From: Nesterenkonia marinintestina
GTDB lineage: Bacteria; Actinomycetota; Actinomycetes; Actinomycetales; Micrococcaceae
Length of the DNA stretch: 64,000 nt
Direction of reading: 5' to 3'
Assembly: GCF_025420485.1 (NCBI RefSeq)
Contig: NZ_JAOEFD010000003.1
Span: 124,001 to 188,000 of the forward strand
This document shows positions 35,257-44,000 of this stretch, in pieces. The notes under the pieces are model-generated. The model was not told the origin of the DNA. It saw only the letters and a list, made by a program, of their open reading frames with translations, and did not search any database. Each line of letters starts with the position of its first letter. The first letter of the stretch is position 1. A program made the translations under genes and the position numbers.

Positions 35257-36501
35257 ATGACACGCCGTCTCGTCATCACCGGCCTGGGAGCCACGACTCC
35301 GATCGGCGGCGACGTGCCGACCCTGTGGCAGAACGCCCTCGTCGGCACCCCTGGCGCCTCGACCCTGGAGAACGACTGGGTCGAGAGGTTCTCCCTCCCC
35401 GTCTCGTTCGCCGCCACCGTGGAGGTCGAGCCCGCCGACGTGCTCGCCCGCCCGGAGACCAAACGCATGGACCGCTCCACCCAGTTCGGCATGGTCGCCA
35501 GCCGAGAGGCCTGGAAGGACGCCGGTCTGGACGAGGCCGACGTGGACCCTGATCGCCTGGCCGTGGCCTACGGCACCGGCGTCGGCGGCGTGTGGACGCT
35601 GCTCGACAGTTGGGACACCCTCAAGGAGAAGGGCCCGAGGCGGGTCATGCCGATGACGGTGCCCATGCTCATGCCCAACGGGTCCGCCGGCGCCCTGAGC
35701 ATGGAGTTCGGCGCCCGTGCCGCGGCACGGACCGCGGTCTCAGCCTGCGCCTCGGGCACCGAGGCGCTGGACATCGCCATACGACAGCTCACCGCCGGAG
35801 AGGCTGACGTCGTCATCGCCGGCGGCGCGGAGGCGGCGATCCACCCGGTCTGCCTGGCGGCGTTCTCCTCCATGCAGGCGCTGTCCCGCCGCAACGACGA
35901 CCCGGCCGCGGCCTCCCGCCCCTACGACGTCGACCGCGACGGATTCGTCATGGGCGAAGGCGCCGGCACTCTGATCGTGGAGACCGAGGAGCACGCCGCG
36001 GCACGCGGTGCGAAGATCTATGCCGTGCTAGCCGGCTCCGGGGTCACGTCCGACGCGCATCACATCACCGCTCCGGACCCGGAGGCCTCCGGCGCCGCCC
36101 GTGCCCTGCGCCGGGCGCTGGACTCCGCCGACGCCTCGGTCGACGAGGTCACCCACATCAACGCCCACGCGACGTCGACCCCGGTCGGGGACCGGCCCGA
36201 ATACGCGGCGCTGCGGTCCACGTTCGGCGACCACGTGGACGATCTCGCCGTCTCGGCCACGAAGTCGCAGACCGGGCACCTGCTCGGCGCCGCCGGCGCG
36301 GTGGAGTCGGTGCTCACGGTCCTGGCCCTGCACGAGCGGCGGGCTCCGGTGACGATCAACCTGGACAACCAGGACCCGGACATGCCGTTGGACGTGGTCA
36401 CCGGGGAGCCGCGCGCGCTGCCCCCGGGCGATCAGGTCGCGCTGTGCAACTCCTTCGGCTTCGGCGGCCACAACGCCGTGGTGGCCTTCCGGAACGCCTG
36501 A
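35257..36501 (+). CDS. fabF: 3-oxoacyl-ACP synthase II
   Basis: Elongating condensing enzyme of 414 residues. The Cys-His-His site is complete: cysteine in VSACASGTEALDIA near residue 164, histidine in NAHATSTPVGD near 303, and histidine in KSQTGHLLGAAGAVE near 340. The C-terminus NSFGFGGHNAVVAF is typical. GAAGG lies a few bases before the ATG. Last gene of the fab operon, followed by a 20-bp bidirectional terminator. The separate FabG, FabZ/HadAB and FabI enzymes are not in this window. Confidence 0.96.
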   Translation: MTRRLVITGLGATTPIGGDVPTLWQNALVGTPGASTLENDWVERFSLPVSFAATVEVEPADVLARPETKRMDRSTQFGMVASREAWKDAGLDEADVDPDRLAVAYGTGVGGVWTLLDSWDTLKEKGPRRVMPMTVPMLMPNGSAGALSMEFGARAAARTAVSACASGTEALDIAIRQLTAGEADVVIAGGAEAAIHPVCLAAFSSMQALSRRNDDPAAASRPYDVDRDGFVMGEGAGTLIVETEEHAAARGAKIYAVLAGSGVTSDAHHITAPDPEASGAARALRRALDSADASVDEVTHINAHATSTPVGDRPEYAALRSTFGDHVDDLAVSATKSQTGHLLGAAGAVESVLTVLALHERRAPVTINLDNQDPDMPLDVVTGEPRALPPGDQVALCNSFGFGGHNAVVAFRNA

Positions 36502-36537
36502 CTCCGACGGCACCCGGACAGGTGCCTCAGACGCGCA

Positions 36538-36578
36538 TCGGCCCCGAGGCCGCCCGCTGCGGGCGGCCTCGGGGCCGA
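36538..36578. terminator. Bidirectional terminator after fabF
   Basis: Nearly continuous palindrome: arms 36538-36557 and 36559-36578 are perfectly complementary around one T, so about 18 pairs can form. It lies 37 bases after fabF and 32 bases beyond the stop of the convergent small membrane protein, and can serve both. Confidence 0.9.
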
Positions 36579-36609
36579 CGTGTCTCGGTCTCCCGGGCTC
36601 CCGGGACGA

Positions 36610-36969
36610 TCACCACACCACGGCCAGGACGATGTTCAGCACCGTGAGCCCGGCGATGGATCCGAGCACCCATCCGGCCACCGGGACGCGCCGTCGGTTG
36701 AAGAAGGCGATGGCCCAGATCGCGAGCAGGACCAACGTCTTGACCCCGATCTTCATGTGGTCGAGCTCGGGCGATCCCGCGTAGGTCTCGAAGATGCCGA
36801 CCAGCAGCACTCCAGAGATGAGCATGAGGTAGGAGCCGTGCAGGATGCCCTTGTTCAGGGCCCGCTGCTCGCGGGGCGGTTTGGGGCGTCCCTGGATGAC
36901 GGCGCCGCCGAGGACGAAGGCCAGTCCGATGAAGTGCAGGATCTTCAGAAGGTCGATGAGGATGTCCAC
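36610..36969 (-). CDS. Small four-helix integral membrane protein
   Basis: Protein of 119 residues with four predicted transmembrane helices: LIDLLKILHFIGLAFVLGGA, LMLISGVLLVGIFETYA, VLLAIWAIAFF and VLGSIAGLTVLNIVLAVVW, joined by short basic loops (GRPKPPREQRALNK). A histidine in the first helix and another in the second resemble heme- or metal-handling small membrane proteins of the CopD/DUF2269 type, but this is only a resemblance. The frame is clean and conserved-looking. It is the only gene between the fab terminator and the DUF3145 terminators. Function is unknown. Confidence 0.65.
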   Translation of the reverse strand: MDILIDLLKILHFIGLAFVLGGAVIQGRPKPPREQRALNKGILHGSYLMLISGVLLVGIFETYAGSPELDHMKIGVKTLVLLAIWAIAFFNRRRVPVAGWVLGSIAGLTVLNIVLAVVW

Positions 36970-37064
36970 TCGGCGCTCCTATGCGGGATGGATGCTGTTT
37001 CGGATGCCGGGCCATCCTAGTCGGTCCCCGGGCGCAGGTTCACCTCGACCGCCGGGACGGAGGT

Positions 37065-37204
37065 GACGGCCCCTCCGGATCTGAGCGGAGGGGCCGTCGG
37101 TGCGGTGATGGGAAGGGATGCCGCGCTGCGGGAAGCGGATGGCGGCGGGTCTGTGGGGGCCGATCTCCGGTGCCGGGTCGCGCGATGATGGAGGGGATCG
37201 CGCG
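37065..37204 (-). terminator. Two hairpins after the DUF3145 gene
   Basis: Downstream of DUF3145 on the minus strand lie two perfect inverted repeats. The nearer is 37179-37204 (8-bp arms, ten-base loop, 34 bases after the stop). The farther is 37065-37098 (13-bp arms, eight-base loop). The second is the stronger terminator. The rest of the 268-base gap 36970-37237 shows no gene. Confidence 0.7.
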
Positions 37205-37237
37205 GTGCTCGGTCCGGGTCAGCAGTGGGTGGGTGGT

Positions 37238-37741
37238 TCAGCCGACCTGGTGGAGCCAGCGAACCGGCGCGCCTTCGGCGGCGTGGCGGAAGGGTTCGAG
37301 TTCGTCGTCCCAGGCCTCTCCCAGGGCGAGTGAGAGCTCCTGGTAGACCGCCGACGGGTCGCCGGCGCCCATCTCATAGGCGTAGCGGATCCGGTCTTCG
37401 GAGACCATGATGTTGCCGTGGGAGTCGATGGTGGCATGGAAGATGCCGAGCTCCGGGGTGTGGGACCAGCGGCTTCCGTCGCAGCCGGGAGAGGCGTCCT
37501 CGGTGATCTCGAAGCGCAGGTGCGACAGTCCGCGCAGCGTGGAGGCGAGCGTGGCGCCCACACCCTGGCGGCCGCGCCAGAAGAGTTCGGCGCGGAAGGT
37601 GCCGGGGGCGGCCGCCTGGGCCTCCCATCGGATGTCCAGCCGTGCGTCGACGACGGAGCCGACCGCCCATTCGACGTGCGGGCAGAGGGCACCGGGCGCC
37701 GAATGGATGTGCAGGACACCCCGGGCCGTGTGGTCAGACAT
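37238..37741 (-). CDS. DUF3145 family protein
   Basis: Soluble protein of 167 residues restricted to actinobacteria. The conserved sequence begins RGVLHIHSAPGALCPHVEWA, continues with WRGRQGVGATLASTLRGLSH and RFEITEDASPGCDGSRW, and ends with LEPFRHAAEG. ATG 37741 is chosen because GGAGG lies six bases upstream; an ATG at 37747 is too close to it. Relatives are highly conserved but uncharacterised. Transcribed alone, with its own terminators. Confidence 0.92.
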   Translation of the reverse strand: MSDHTARGVLHIHSAPGALCPHVEWAVGSVVDARLDIRWEAQAAAPGTFRAELFWRGRQGVGATLASTLRGLSHLRFEITEDASPGCDGSRWSHTPELGIFHATIDSHGNIMVSEDRIRYAYEMGAGDPSAVYQELSLALGEAWDDELEPFRHAAEGAPVRWLHQVG

Positions 37742-37954
37742 ATCCATCCTCCATCGTGCTGTCGGTACGTCTTCCCCTACGTCCTGCAGCATCGTCCGGA
37801 GTGATGGACTGCTATGAAGTTGCTCGAGCACCAATTGTGCATGAGGTGGACCCCTATTGCCAACGGTCTCTGTTCCGCTGAGCAGGAGGGTCCCTCCCGG
37901 TGGTGCCGCGTTCAGCTTAACAGCATGGTCGTGCGATTAACAGCTCTTCGCCCC

Positions 37955-38911
37955 TCAGGCGCGCGGATGGGCCTGTCCGTAGGCCTCGGTGAGTCCCTGC
38001 ACCGAGACGTGGGTGTAGAGCTGAGTGGTGGAGAGCGAGGCGTGTCCCAGCAGCTCCTGGACGGTGCGCAGGTCGGCGCCTCCGTCGATGAGGTGCGTGG
38101 CCGCTGTGTGCCGCAGCGCGTGGGGGCCGCGGGCCGATGTGGTGCCGAGTGTAGAGAGTGCGTCGTCGATCATGGCGCGCACGACCCTCGGATCGATGCG
38201 GGAGCCGCGTCGGCCGAGGAAGATCGCCCGGGCCGACCGTGGTCCTGCGAGCACCGGACGTCCGTGCTCGAGCCATTCTCGCAGGGCGTGCTGCGCAGGG
38301 ACCCCGTAGGGGACCATCCGTTCCTTGTCGCCCTTGCCCAGGACTCGGATCAGCCGCCGTCCGTGGTCGACGTCGTCGAGGTCGAGCCCGACCAGTTCGG
38401 AGACCCTGACTCCGGTGGCGTAGAGGAGCTCGACCAGGGCGAGGTCCCGGAGGGCCGCAGCCCACGCCGCCGAGGCCGCCGGTCGAGCCGCCTCCTCGGC
38501 CTGCTGACGGCGCTGCTCGGCCTCGGCCGTCCGGTCCCCCAGCAGGCTCAGCAGCTCCTCGATCTGCTGCCGCTGCAGGACCTGGGGCAGATGGCCTCCG
38601 CGGCCGGCGGTGCGCAGTCGGACGCCGGGGTCCTCGGCCAGATGGCCGCTGCGGTGGGCCCATGTGGTGAAGGCCCGTGCGGAGGCCGTCTTCCTGTTGA
38701 GCGTGGCTCGTCCCGCCCCGGTCGTGTGGAGCTCCGCCAACCACGTCCGGAGTGCGGGGAGATCGATGCGCCGCAGCGGTCCGGCACTGTCGGCAAGCTG
38801 GCTCAGGTCGCTGCGATAGGCGCGCACGGTGTGCTCGGAGAGACCACGTTCGTGCACCAGATGCTCGACGAACTCCTCGAGCAGCGGGTCCGGTTCCTGT
38901 GCGGCGACCAT
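37955..38911 (-). CDS. xerC: Tyrosine recombinase XerC
   Basis: Site-specific recombinase of 318 residues that resolves chromosome dimers at dif with XerD. The N-terminal SAM-like DNA-binding domain covers about residues 1-95 (LVHERGLSEHTVRAYRSDL). The catalytic residues follow in order: arginine in TGVRVSELVGL, lysine in GKGDKERMVPYG, histidine and arginine in HALRHTAATHL, histidine in LGHASLSTTQ, and the tyrosine nucleophile in QLYTHVS. A helical insert rich in glutamine and alanine lies around residues 125-155. Position after dprA is the usual one for chromosomal XerC, so it is not a phage integrase. The gene starts nine bases after the end of dprA. Confidence 0.92.
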   Translation of the reverse strand: MVAAQEPDPLLEEFVEHLVHERGLSEHTVRAYRSDLSQLADSAGPLRRIDLPALRTWLAELHTTGAGRATLNRKTASARAFTTWAHRSGHLAEDPGVRLRTAGRGGHLPQVLQRQQIEELLSLLGDRTAEAEQRRQQAEEAARPAASAAWAAALRDLALVELLYATGVRVSELVGLDLDDVDHGRRLIRVLGKGDKERMVPYGVPAQHALREWLEHGRPVLAGPRSARAIFLGRRGSRIDPRVVRAMIDDALSTLGTTSARGPHALRHTAATHLIDGGADLRTVQELLGHASLSTTQLYTHVSVQGLTEAYGQAHPRA

Positions 38912-38920
38912 ACCTGGAGT

Positions 38921-40312
38921 CTAACGAGGTGGTGCGGCCCGGCCCGGACCAGCACGGCGCGACTTCCGCCAGCGCCCCTCGACCTGATCGGCCAGACCTG
39001 AGCGCTCCAGACGGCTCAGACCTCCGAGGACCCGGGTCAGCGGCACCCCTGCCGCCTCGGAGATCCGCCCAGGTGTCGCACGTGCCCGCACCGGCAGGGC
39101 GTCGTAGAGGAGGCGGTCAGGCGCCGACAGGCCGTCCTCCGGACGCTGGTCGGGCCCCACCACCGCCTCTCGGGCCGCCGGACTGGTGGGCCCGGTGTGA
39201 CCGGCGGCCAGCTGCTCGGCGCTGAGCAGCGGCCGCTCCTGCGGCCCCGTTCCCGCGTCGACGGCTTCGGCCGCGTCGGCCCAGGTCTCGGAGAGCCGCC
39301 CGTGGGCCATCAGTTCCGCGACGTCGGCGGCGTCGGTGACGACCTGGGCCGGCGTGCTGCGCAGCAGCCGGTGGCAGCCCGCCGAAGAGGCCGAGTAGAC
39401 GCTTCCCGGCACGGCGCCGACCGGGCGGTCGATCCCCAGGGCGTGCGATGCGGTGTTCTGCGCGCCGCTGCGCCATCGTGCCTCCACCACCACCGTGGCC
39501 GCTGCGAGAGCGGCGATCAGACGATTGCGCTGCAGGAACCGATGTCTGGTCGGAGCGCATCCCGGCGGCAGCTCGCTGAGCAGGACCCCGTGGTCGAGGA
39601 TGCCCTGCAGCAGGGACGCATTGCCCGCCGGGTACCAGCGGTCCAGTCCCCCTGCCAGCACCGCGACGGTCGGGGCGGTCTCCGCGGCCTGGTCCTCGGT
39701 GCCCTCCGCGGGGGTTCGATCCGTCTCCTCGGTCACCCGCATCCCGGTCCGCAGAGCGGCGCGGTGCGCCGCGGCGTCGATCCCGTACGCCCCGCCTGAG
39801 ACCACGCAGACACCGTGTCGGACCAGGTCCTCAGTGATCTCCGAGGTGACCCTCAGCCCGTAGTCGGTGATCTCCCGCGAGCCGACGACGGCGACGCTGC
39901 GCCGTACCGCAGGCAGCCGATGCGCAGGACGGCCGGATGTGCGGTACCAGAGCGCCACGGGTGCCGCCGGGCCCAGATCGTCCAAGCTCGTCGGCCAGCA
40001 GTCGTCCTCCGGAATGATCAGCCCGCCTGAGGCCGCGTCCATCCGTGCGAGGTCTTCGTCGGGGTCGGCCCGTCCCCGTCTGGTCCGCCATCGTGTCAGC
40101 CCCGCGCGCAGGTCCCGCTGCCGCGGACCGAGTCCCGCAGCCTCGGCACGCACCCCGACGCGGGTGCGCAGCGCCTCACCGGGGTCGGTGTCGGAGCGGA
40201 CCGCGGCGAGCGCGGCTTCGGGGCCGGCTTCTGCCACCAGGGCTCCGGCCAGGAGGTCACCGGGCTCGATGAGCCGGCTCAGCGCGGCTCGGGCGCGTCG
40301 TCTCTCGTCCAT
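38921..40312 (-). CDS. dprA: DNA-processing protein DprA (Smf)
   Basis: Protein of 463 residues that loads RecA onto incoming single-stranded DNA during transformation. The Rossmann-like core shows AVVGSREITDYG, VVSGGAYGIDAAAH, VLAGGLDRWYPAGN, RFLQRNRLIAALA and EARWRSGAQNTA. An insert of about 25 residues, rich in threonine and glutamate, separates the second and third motifs. The last about 60 residues form a DprA winged-helix domain (LPVRARATPGRISEAAGVPL). The N-terminal helical region is typical. It sits between comM and xerC in a tightly spaced group; the comM stop is three bases before its start. Confidence 0.93.
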   Translation of the reverse strand: MDERRRARAALSRLIEPGDLLAGALVAEAGPEAALAAVRSDTDPGEALRTRVGVRAEAAGLGPRQRDLRAGLTRWRTRRGRADPDEDLARMDAASGGLIIPEDDCWPTSLDDLGPAAPVALWYRTSGRPAHRLPAVRRSVAVVGSREITDYGLRVTSEITEDLVRHGVCVVSGGAYGIDAAAHRAALRTGMRVTEETDRTPAEGTEDQAAETAPTVAVLAGGLDRWYPAGNASLLQGILDHGVLLSELPPGCAPTRHRFLQRNRLIAALAAATVVVEARWRSGAQNTASHALGIDRPVGAVPGSVYSASSAGCHRLLRSTPAQVVTDAADVAELMAHGRLSETWADAAEAVDAGTGPQERPLLSAEQLAAGHTGPTSPAAREAVVGPDQRPEDGLSAPDRLLYDALPVRARATPGRISEAAGVPLTRVLGGLSRLERSGLADQVEGRWRKSRRAGPGRAAPPR

Positions 40313-40315
40313 GGG

Positions 40316-41902
40316 TCAGCTCCTGTCCTCTGCGGTCTGCCGCAGCTGCATGGCGGCGTCGACGGTGTCACCGTCGGGTCGGTCGGACCCGGCGAGATCG
40401 GCCAACGTCCATGCCAGGCGCAGCGTCCGGGCATATCCGCGCAGCGACATCCCGACACGGTCCAGGGAGGCGTCCAGCTGCGCCGTGGCCCTCGGCGGCA
40501 GCCGCAGATGCGAGGTCAGCAGGCTCATAGGCACCCTCGCATTGGTGGTCAGCGACCACGGGGACAGCCGATCGGCCTGGACTCGACGGGCCTCACGGAC
40601 CCGTCCCAGCACCGCTGCCGACCCCTCGCCGCCGGTGTCGCGGGCCATCGTGGCCGAGCGAGGCCGCTCGACCTGGACCTGGATGTCGATCCGGTCCAGC
40701 AGCGGGCCGGAGAGCTTCGCGGCGTAGCCCCGGCGCTGGGCGGAGGAGCACGTGCAGGAGGTCCCGGCTCCCGAAGCCATGCCGCAGGGGCACGGGTTGG
40801 CCGCCAGCACCAGTTGGAACTCGGCCGGGTAGGTGACCGCTCCGGCGGCCCGATGCAGGGTGATGCCGCCGGTCTCCACCGGTTGGCGCAGCGCCTCGAG
40901 GGTGGATCGCGGGAACTCGGGCGCCTCGTCGAGGAACAGCACGCCGCGGTGGGCCCGTGTCACGGCACCGGGACCGGCGATGCGGGTTCCGCCGCCGATC
41001 AGAGATGCGGTCGAGGCGCTGTGGTGGGGCGATTCGAACGGCGCCCGGCGTCGCAGGGCTGTGACCGGGCCCGTCCCTCCGGCGACCGAGGCGATGGCGG
41101 TGACCTCCGTGGCGGCCTCGTCGTCCAGCGGCGGGAGGATGCTCGGCAGCCGCTCGGCGAGCATCGTCTTGCCCGCGCCGGGCGGGCCCATCATGAGCAG
41201 ATGGTGCCCTCCGGCCGCGGCGACCTCCAGCGCCAGACGCGCCTCATGCTGACCCCGGACGTCGGCCAGGTCCGGCATCTCTGCGGTCCCGGCGGCCGGC
41301 GGCTCGTCACGAGGGGCGCTCGGCCCCGCGCAGCGGTCGGGCGCGAGCTCGTCCAGGTGGAATCCGGCGCGGTGCAGGTCCTGGCGGACCTTCTCGGGGA
41401 CGGCGAACGCCGCAAGGACCTCAGCCGCATGGTCGGCGGCGAGCACGGTCAGACCGGAGACGAGGGTCGCCTCAGCGGCATCGGCCCGGCTCACGACGAG
41501 GGTCTCGACCCCTGCGCGTGCTGCGGCCGCCGCTGCCGGAAGCACACCGCGGACCGGGCGCAGCCGACCGTCCAGTCCGAGCTCCGCGAGGAATGCCACA
41601 TGCTCGGTGCCGCGGACCCGACCGTCCGCGGCCCAGGCACCCATGAGGATCGCCAGGTCCAGGCCGGAGCCGGACTTCGGCAGCGAGGCGGGGAGCAGGT
41701 TGACCGTCAGTCGCCGGTCGGTCAGGCCCACTCCCGTGTTCTTCGCCGCCGCGCGGATCCTGTCCTGGCTCTCCCGGAGGGATGCGTCGGGCAGTCCGAG
41801 CAGCACGAATGCGGGCAGCGACTGCCCGATGTCGGCCTCGACGTCGATGAGATGGCCCTCCAGACCGACCAGTGTGACCCCGCGGGCGCGCCCCATCGTC
41901 AT
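40316..41902 (-). CDS. comM: YifB/ComM-family AAA+ ATPase (Mg chelatase-like)
   Basis: Protein of 528 residues. The N-terminal domain is the LonC-like region (SGSGLDLAILMGAWAADG). The AAA+ core has Walker A GPPGAGKTM, Walker B GVLFLDEAPEF, and the zinc-type cysteine cluster NPCPCGMASGAGTSCTCSS. The C-terminal domain has LSGPLLDRIDIQVQV and SLRGYARTLRLAWTLADL. ComM is a hexameric helicase that drives branch migration when DNA is integrated during natural transformation. ATG 41902 overlaps the yraN stop as ATGA. With dprA it forms a transformation pair, though these genes are kept in many species not known to be competent. Confidence 0.93.
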   Translation of the reverse strand: MTMGRARGVTLVGLEGHLIDVEADIGQSLPAFVLLGLPDASLRESQDRIRAAAKNTGVGLTDRRLTVNLLPASLPKSGSGLDLAILMGAWAADGRVRGTEHVAFLAELGLDGRLRPVRGVLPAAAAAARAGVETLVVSRADAAEATLVSGLTVLAADHAAEVLAAFAVPEKVRQDLHRAGFHLDELAPDRCAGPSAPRDEPPAAGTAEMPDLADVRGQHEARLALEVAAAGGHHLLMMGPPGAGKTMLAERLPSILPPLDDEAATEVTAIASVAGGTGPVTALRRRAPFESPHHSASTASLIGGGTRIAGPGAVTRAHRGVLFLDEAPEFPRSTLEALRQPVETGGITLHRAAGAVTYPAEFQLVLAANPCPCGMASGAGTSCTCSSAQRRGYAAKLSGPLLDRIDIQVQVERPRSATMARDTGGEGSAAVLGRVREARRVQADRLSPWSLTTNARVPMSLLTSHLRLPPRATAQLDASLDRVGMSLRGYARTLRLAWTLADLAGSDRPDGDTVDAAMQLRQTAEDRS

Positions 41903-42273
41903 CGCCGCACATCCTCGAGGTGGTCGATCACGGGAGCGCCGTGATGCTCCGCCCCTGCGGGACCGAGGATGACGGAGACGACGTCGACCCGTCGCCGGCG
42001 ACGACCGGCGCCGCTGTGGACCGCGTAGTCGGCCAGCAGGAGGTGCAGACGCCGCAGCTTCTCCGGGCTGATCGACTCGGCCGGATGCCCGTATCCGCGA
42101 CCCCGGCGGGTCTTGACCTCGACGGCCACCAGCACGTCCTCGTCGAAGGTGATCAGGTCGAGCTCGCCTCGGCGGCACCGCCAGCGCTGCTCCATCACAT
42201 GGTGACCGGCCCGTCGCAGGTGGTCGGCGGCCAGCTCCTCTCCGATCAGCCCGGTCCGATCTTTGGCACGCAT
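41899..42273 (-). CDS. yraN: YraN family (UPF0102) nuclease-like protein
   Basis: Protein of 124 residues with a PD-(D/E)xK nuclease-like fold. Key residues are the early glutamate in GLIGEELAADHLRR, the aspartate in CRRGELDLITFD, and the glutamate-lysine pair in VAVEVKTRRG; SISPEKLRRLHLLLADY follows. The family is almost universal next to rnhB and comM but lacks a proven function. The frame ends inside the comM start (ATGA overlap). The upstream gap to rnhB (42274-42437) holds no recognisable gene. Confidence 0.93.
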   Translation of the reverse strand: MRAKDRTGLIGEELAADHLRRAGHHVMEQRWRCRRGELDLITFDEDVLVAVEVKTRRGRGYGHPAESISPEKLRRLHLLLADYAVHSGAGRRRRRVDVVSVILGPAGAEHHGAPVIDHLEDVRR

Positions 42274-42437
42274 CGCCGCTCAGCTCCTCCCCCGGTCGGG
42301 CGTGTTCCGCCCTCCCGGCCGCTCGGACGCCCCGGGCCCGATGCCCGGTCGTCATCTGCGGTCCACTGTGCCGACCGTCGGTCAGCGGGGGCGAGCGTCC
42401 CGGGGTCCCCTGTGGAGAGGGACGAGCAGACTCAGCC

Positions 42438-43130
42438 TCAGCGGGACTCTGTGGAGGACTCGGAGGCCTGGGTGATGAGATTCCAGCTGAGTCGATGCAG
42501 ACTGGTCGGTCCGTGCAGGGCCAACGCCTCCCGGTGGGCGGCCGAGCCGTAGCCGCGGTTGGACTCCCAGCCGTAGTCCGGATGGGTCGCCGCGAACTCC
42601 TCCATGAGCTGGTCGCGTTCGACCTTGGCCAGCACGCTGGCGGCGGCGACCGACAGCGCCAGGGTGTCTGCCTTCGCCATGGCGGTGACGCGCGCGGACC
42701 TCCCGCCGGTCAGCCAGTCGTGGGAGCCGTCGACGATCACGGCGTCGATGCGGAGTCCCAACCGTGATTCGGAGTCGTGGAGGCCGGCCAGCCCCGCCTC
42801 GCGGAGCGCGCCGGAGAGACCGATCTCGTCGATCCGGTGCGCGGCGCGATGTTGGACGCTGTACGCGGCCGCGGACTCGCGCACCGTCGGCGCCCAGCGC
42901 GTGCGGGCGCGGGCGGTGAGCTGCTTGGAGTCTCGGACCCCGGCGAGCACGGGCCAGACGCCGTCGTCCGCGTCGGCGATCTCGGGATGCTCCAGATCGA
43001 GCACCGTCACCCCGACGCTGACCGGACCGGCGAGCGCCCCGCGGCCGACTTCGTCCACGCCGGCGACGAACCGCGCACCGGTGCGCGCAGCCAGCCGGAG
43101 CTCCGGGATGAGTGTGGCGTCTATCGGCAT
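42438..43130 (-). CDS. rnhB: Ribonuclease HII
   Basis: Removes single ribonucleotides and RNA primers from DNA-RNA hybrids. The 230 residues carry the acidic active site: aspartate and glutamate in VAGVDEVGRGALAGP, aspartate in VRDSKQL, aspartate in VDGSHDW and the KADTLALSVAAASVLAKVER motif, then GYGSAAHREALALHGPT. ATG 43130 lies inside the lepB C-terminus (10-base overlap), so rnhB is coupled to lepB. The short serine-rich C-terminal tail is not conserved in the family. Confidence 0.95.
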   Translation of the reverse strand: MPIDATLIPELRLAARTGARFVAGVDEVGRGALAGPVSVGVTVLDLEHPEIADADDGVWPVLAGVRDSKQLTARARTRWAPTVRESAAAYSVQHRAAHRIDEIGLSGALREAGLAGLHDSESRLGLRIDAVIVDGSHDWLTGGRSARVTAMAKADTLALSVAAASVLAKVERDQLMEEFAATHPDYGWESNRGYGSAAHREALALHGPTSLHRLSWNLITQASESSTESR

Positions 43131-43945
43131 CGCACCGGTTCCGGACGGTCGGCCTCGGCTGAGGACAGGACCGATGACGGGGCCGCTGACTGGCCTGCGG
43201 CGATGCCGCGCCGGTCGGACCAGGGCCAGAAGACCTCGGCGGCCTCGCCGATGACCCGATCCTCACCGATCATCCCCCCGCCCGGGGCGCCGAGGAGGTC
43301 GCGGGAGTCCACCGAGTCATGACGGTTGTCGCCCATCACCCAGAGCCGTCCCGGGGGCACCTCCACGTCGAACTCGGTGCGGGAGGCGGGGTCCTCGGAC
43401 GACACGCTCCGGCCCAGGTAGGTCTCATGCGCGGGTTCGCCGTCGACGGTCAGTCGCCCGTCGGAGTCGCAGCAGGTGATGCGGTCGCCCTCGACACCGA
43501 TCACACGCTTGACGTAGGTCTCCGGGGGCGAGCCGATCCCGAACCAGTGTCCGATGCGGGCCAGCGTCTGACCCGCCGCACCCGCATCGCCGTCGTAGGG
43601 GGTGAAGGAGCCGGTCCCGTCGAAGACGATCACGTCGCCCCGTGCGACGTCGCCCTCCCCGACGGTCCGGTCGACCAGCATCCGTTCACCGTCGGCGAGG
43701 GTCGGATGCATCGAGTCCTGGTGGACCGTATAGACGTCGACCACCAGGCTGCGGAGCACGGCGACTGCGAGGACGGCGAGGACCGCGGTGATGAGCAGCA
43801 GGTGGCGCAGCCGGAGACCGGAGATGAGACGCGGCGGACGGTGCTCACGACGGTCCTCACGACGGTCCTCACGCCGGTTCTCACGACGCAGGCCCCGAAC
43901 CCGGCCGGTGTCTCCGGCGGATTCGGGGCCTGCGGGTGCCGTCAT
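43121..43945 (-). CDS. lepB: Signal peptidase I
   Basis: Membrane-anchored serine protease that removes signal peptides; 274 residues. After a basic, repeat-coded N-terminal tail (a four-fold RRE[N/D/H] run), one transmembrane helix LLLITAVLAVLAVAVLRSLV anchors it. The serine of the Ser-Lys pair is in HQDSMHPTLADG near residue 81 and the lysine in YVKRVIGVEGD near 143; box E is MGDNRHDSVDSR. Two adjacent cysteines (ITCCDSDG) lie between them. ATG 43945 is 55 bases after rplS. The order rplS-lepB-rnhB is standard for actinobacteria. Confidence 0.94.
   Translation of the reverse strand: MTAPAGPESAGDTGRVRGLRRENRREDRREDRREHRPPRLISGLRLRHLLLITAVLAVLAVAVLRSLVVDVYTVHQDSMHPTLADGERMLVDRTVGEGDVARGDVIVFDGTGSFTPYDGDAGAAGQTLARIGHWFGIGSPPETYVKRVIGVEGDRITCCDSDGRLTVDGEPAHETYLGRSVSSEDPASRTEFDVEVPPGRLWVMGDNRHDSVDSRDLLGAPGGGMIGEDRVIGEAAEVFWPWSDRRGIAAGQSAAPSSVLSSAEADRPEPVRCR
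43839..43886. repeat. 12-bp tandem repeat inside lepB
   Basis: Four tandem 12-base units, 43839-43850, 43851-43862, 43863-43874 and 43875-43886, differing by one or two bases around CGGTCCTCACGA. On the minus strand they encode the four-residue unit R-R-E-[N/D/H] in the cytoplasmic tail of LepB. Being a multiple of three, unit loss or gain keeps the frame. Confidence 0.9.
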
Positions 43946-44000
43946 GAGTGGGGCGTCCGGACTCGCGGACGCCACGGCCCGCGGGTCTGCGGAACGGCCG

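Noticed and set aside
37955-38911. Tyrosine recombinase as a phage or island integrase
   Set aside because: It lies next to dprA in the usual chromosomal position, has XerC length and motifs, and has no tRNA or attachment-site repeats nearby.
43839-43886. 12-bp lepB repeat as a regulatory or CRISPR-like element
   Set aside because: It lies inside the coding sequence, is in frame, and has no spacers.
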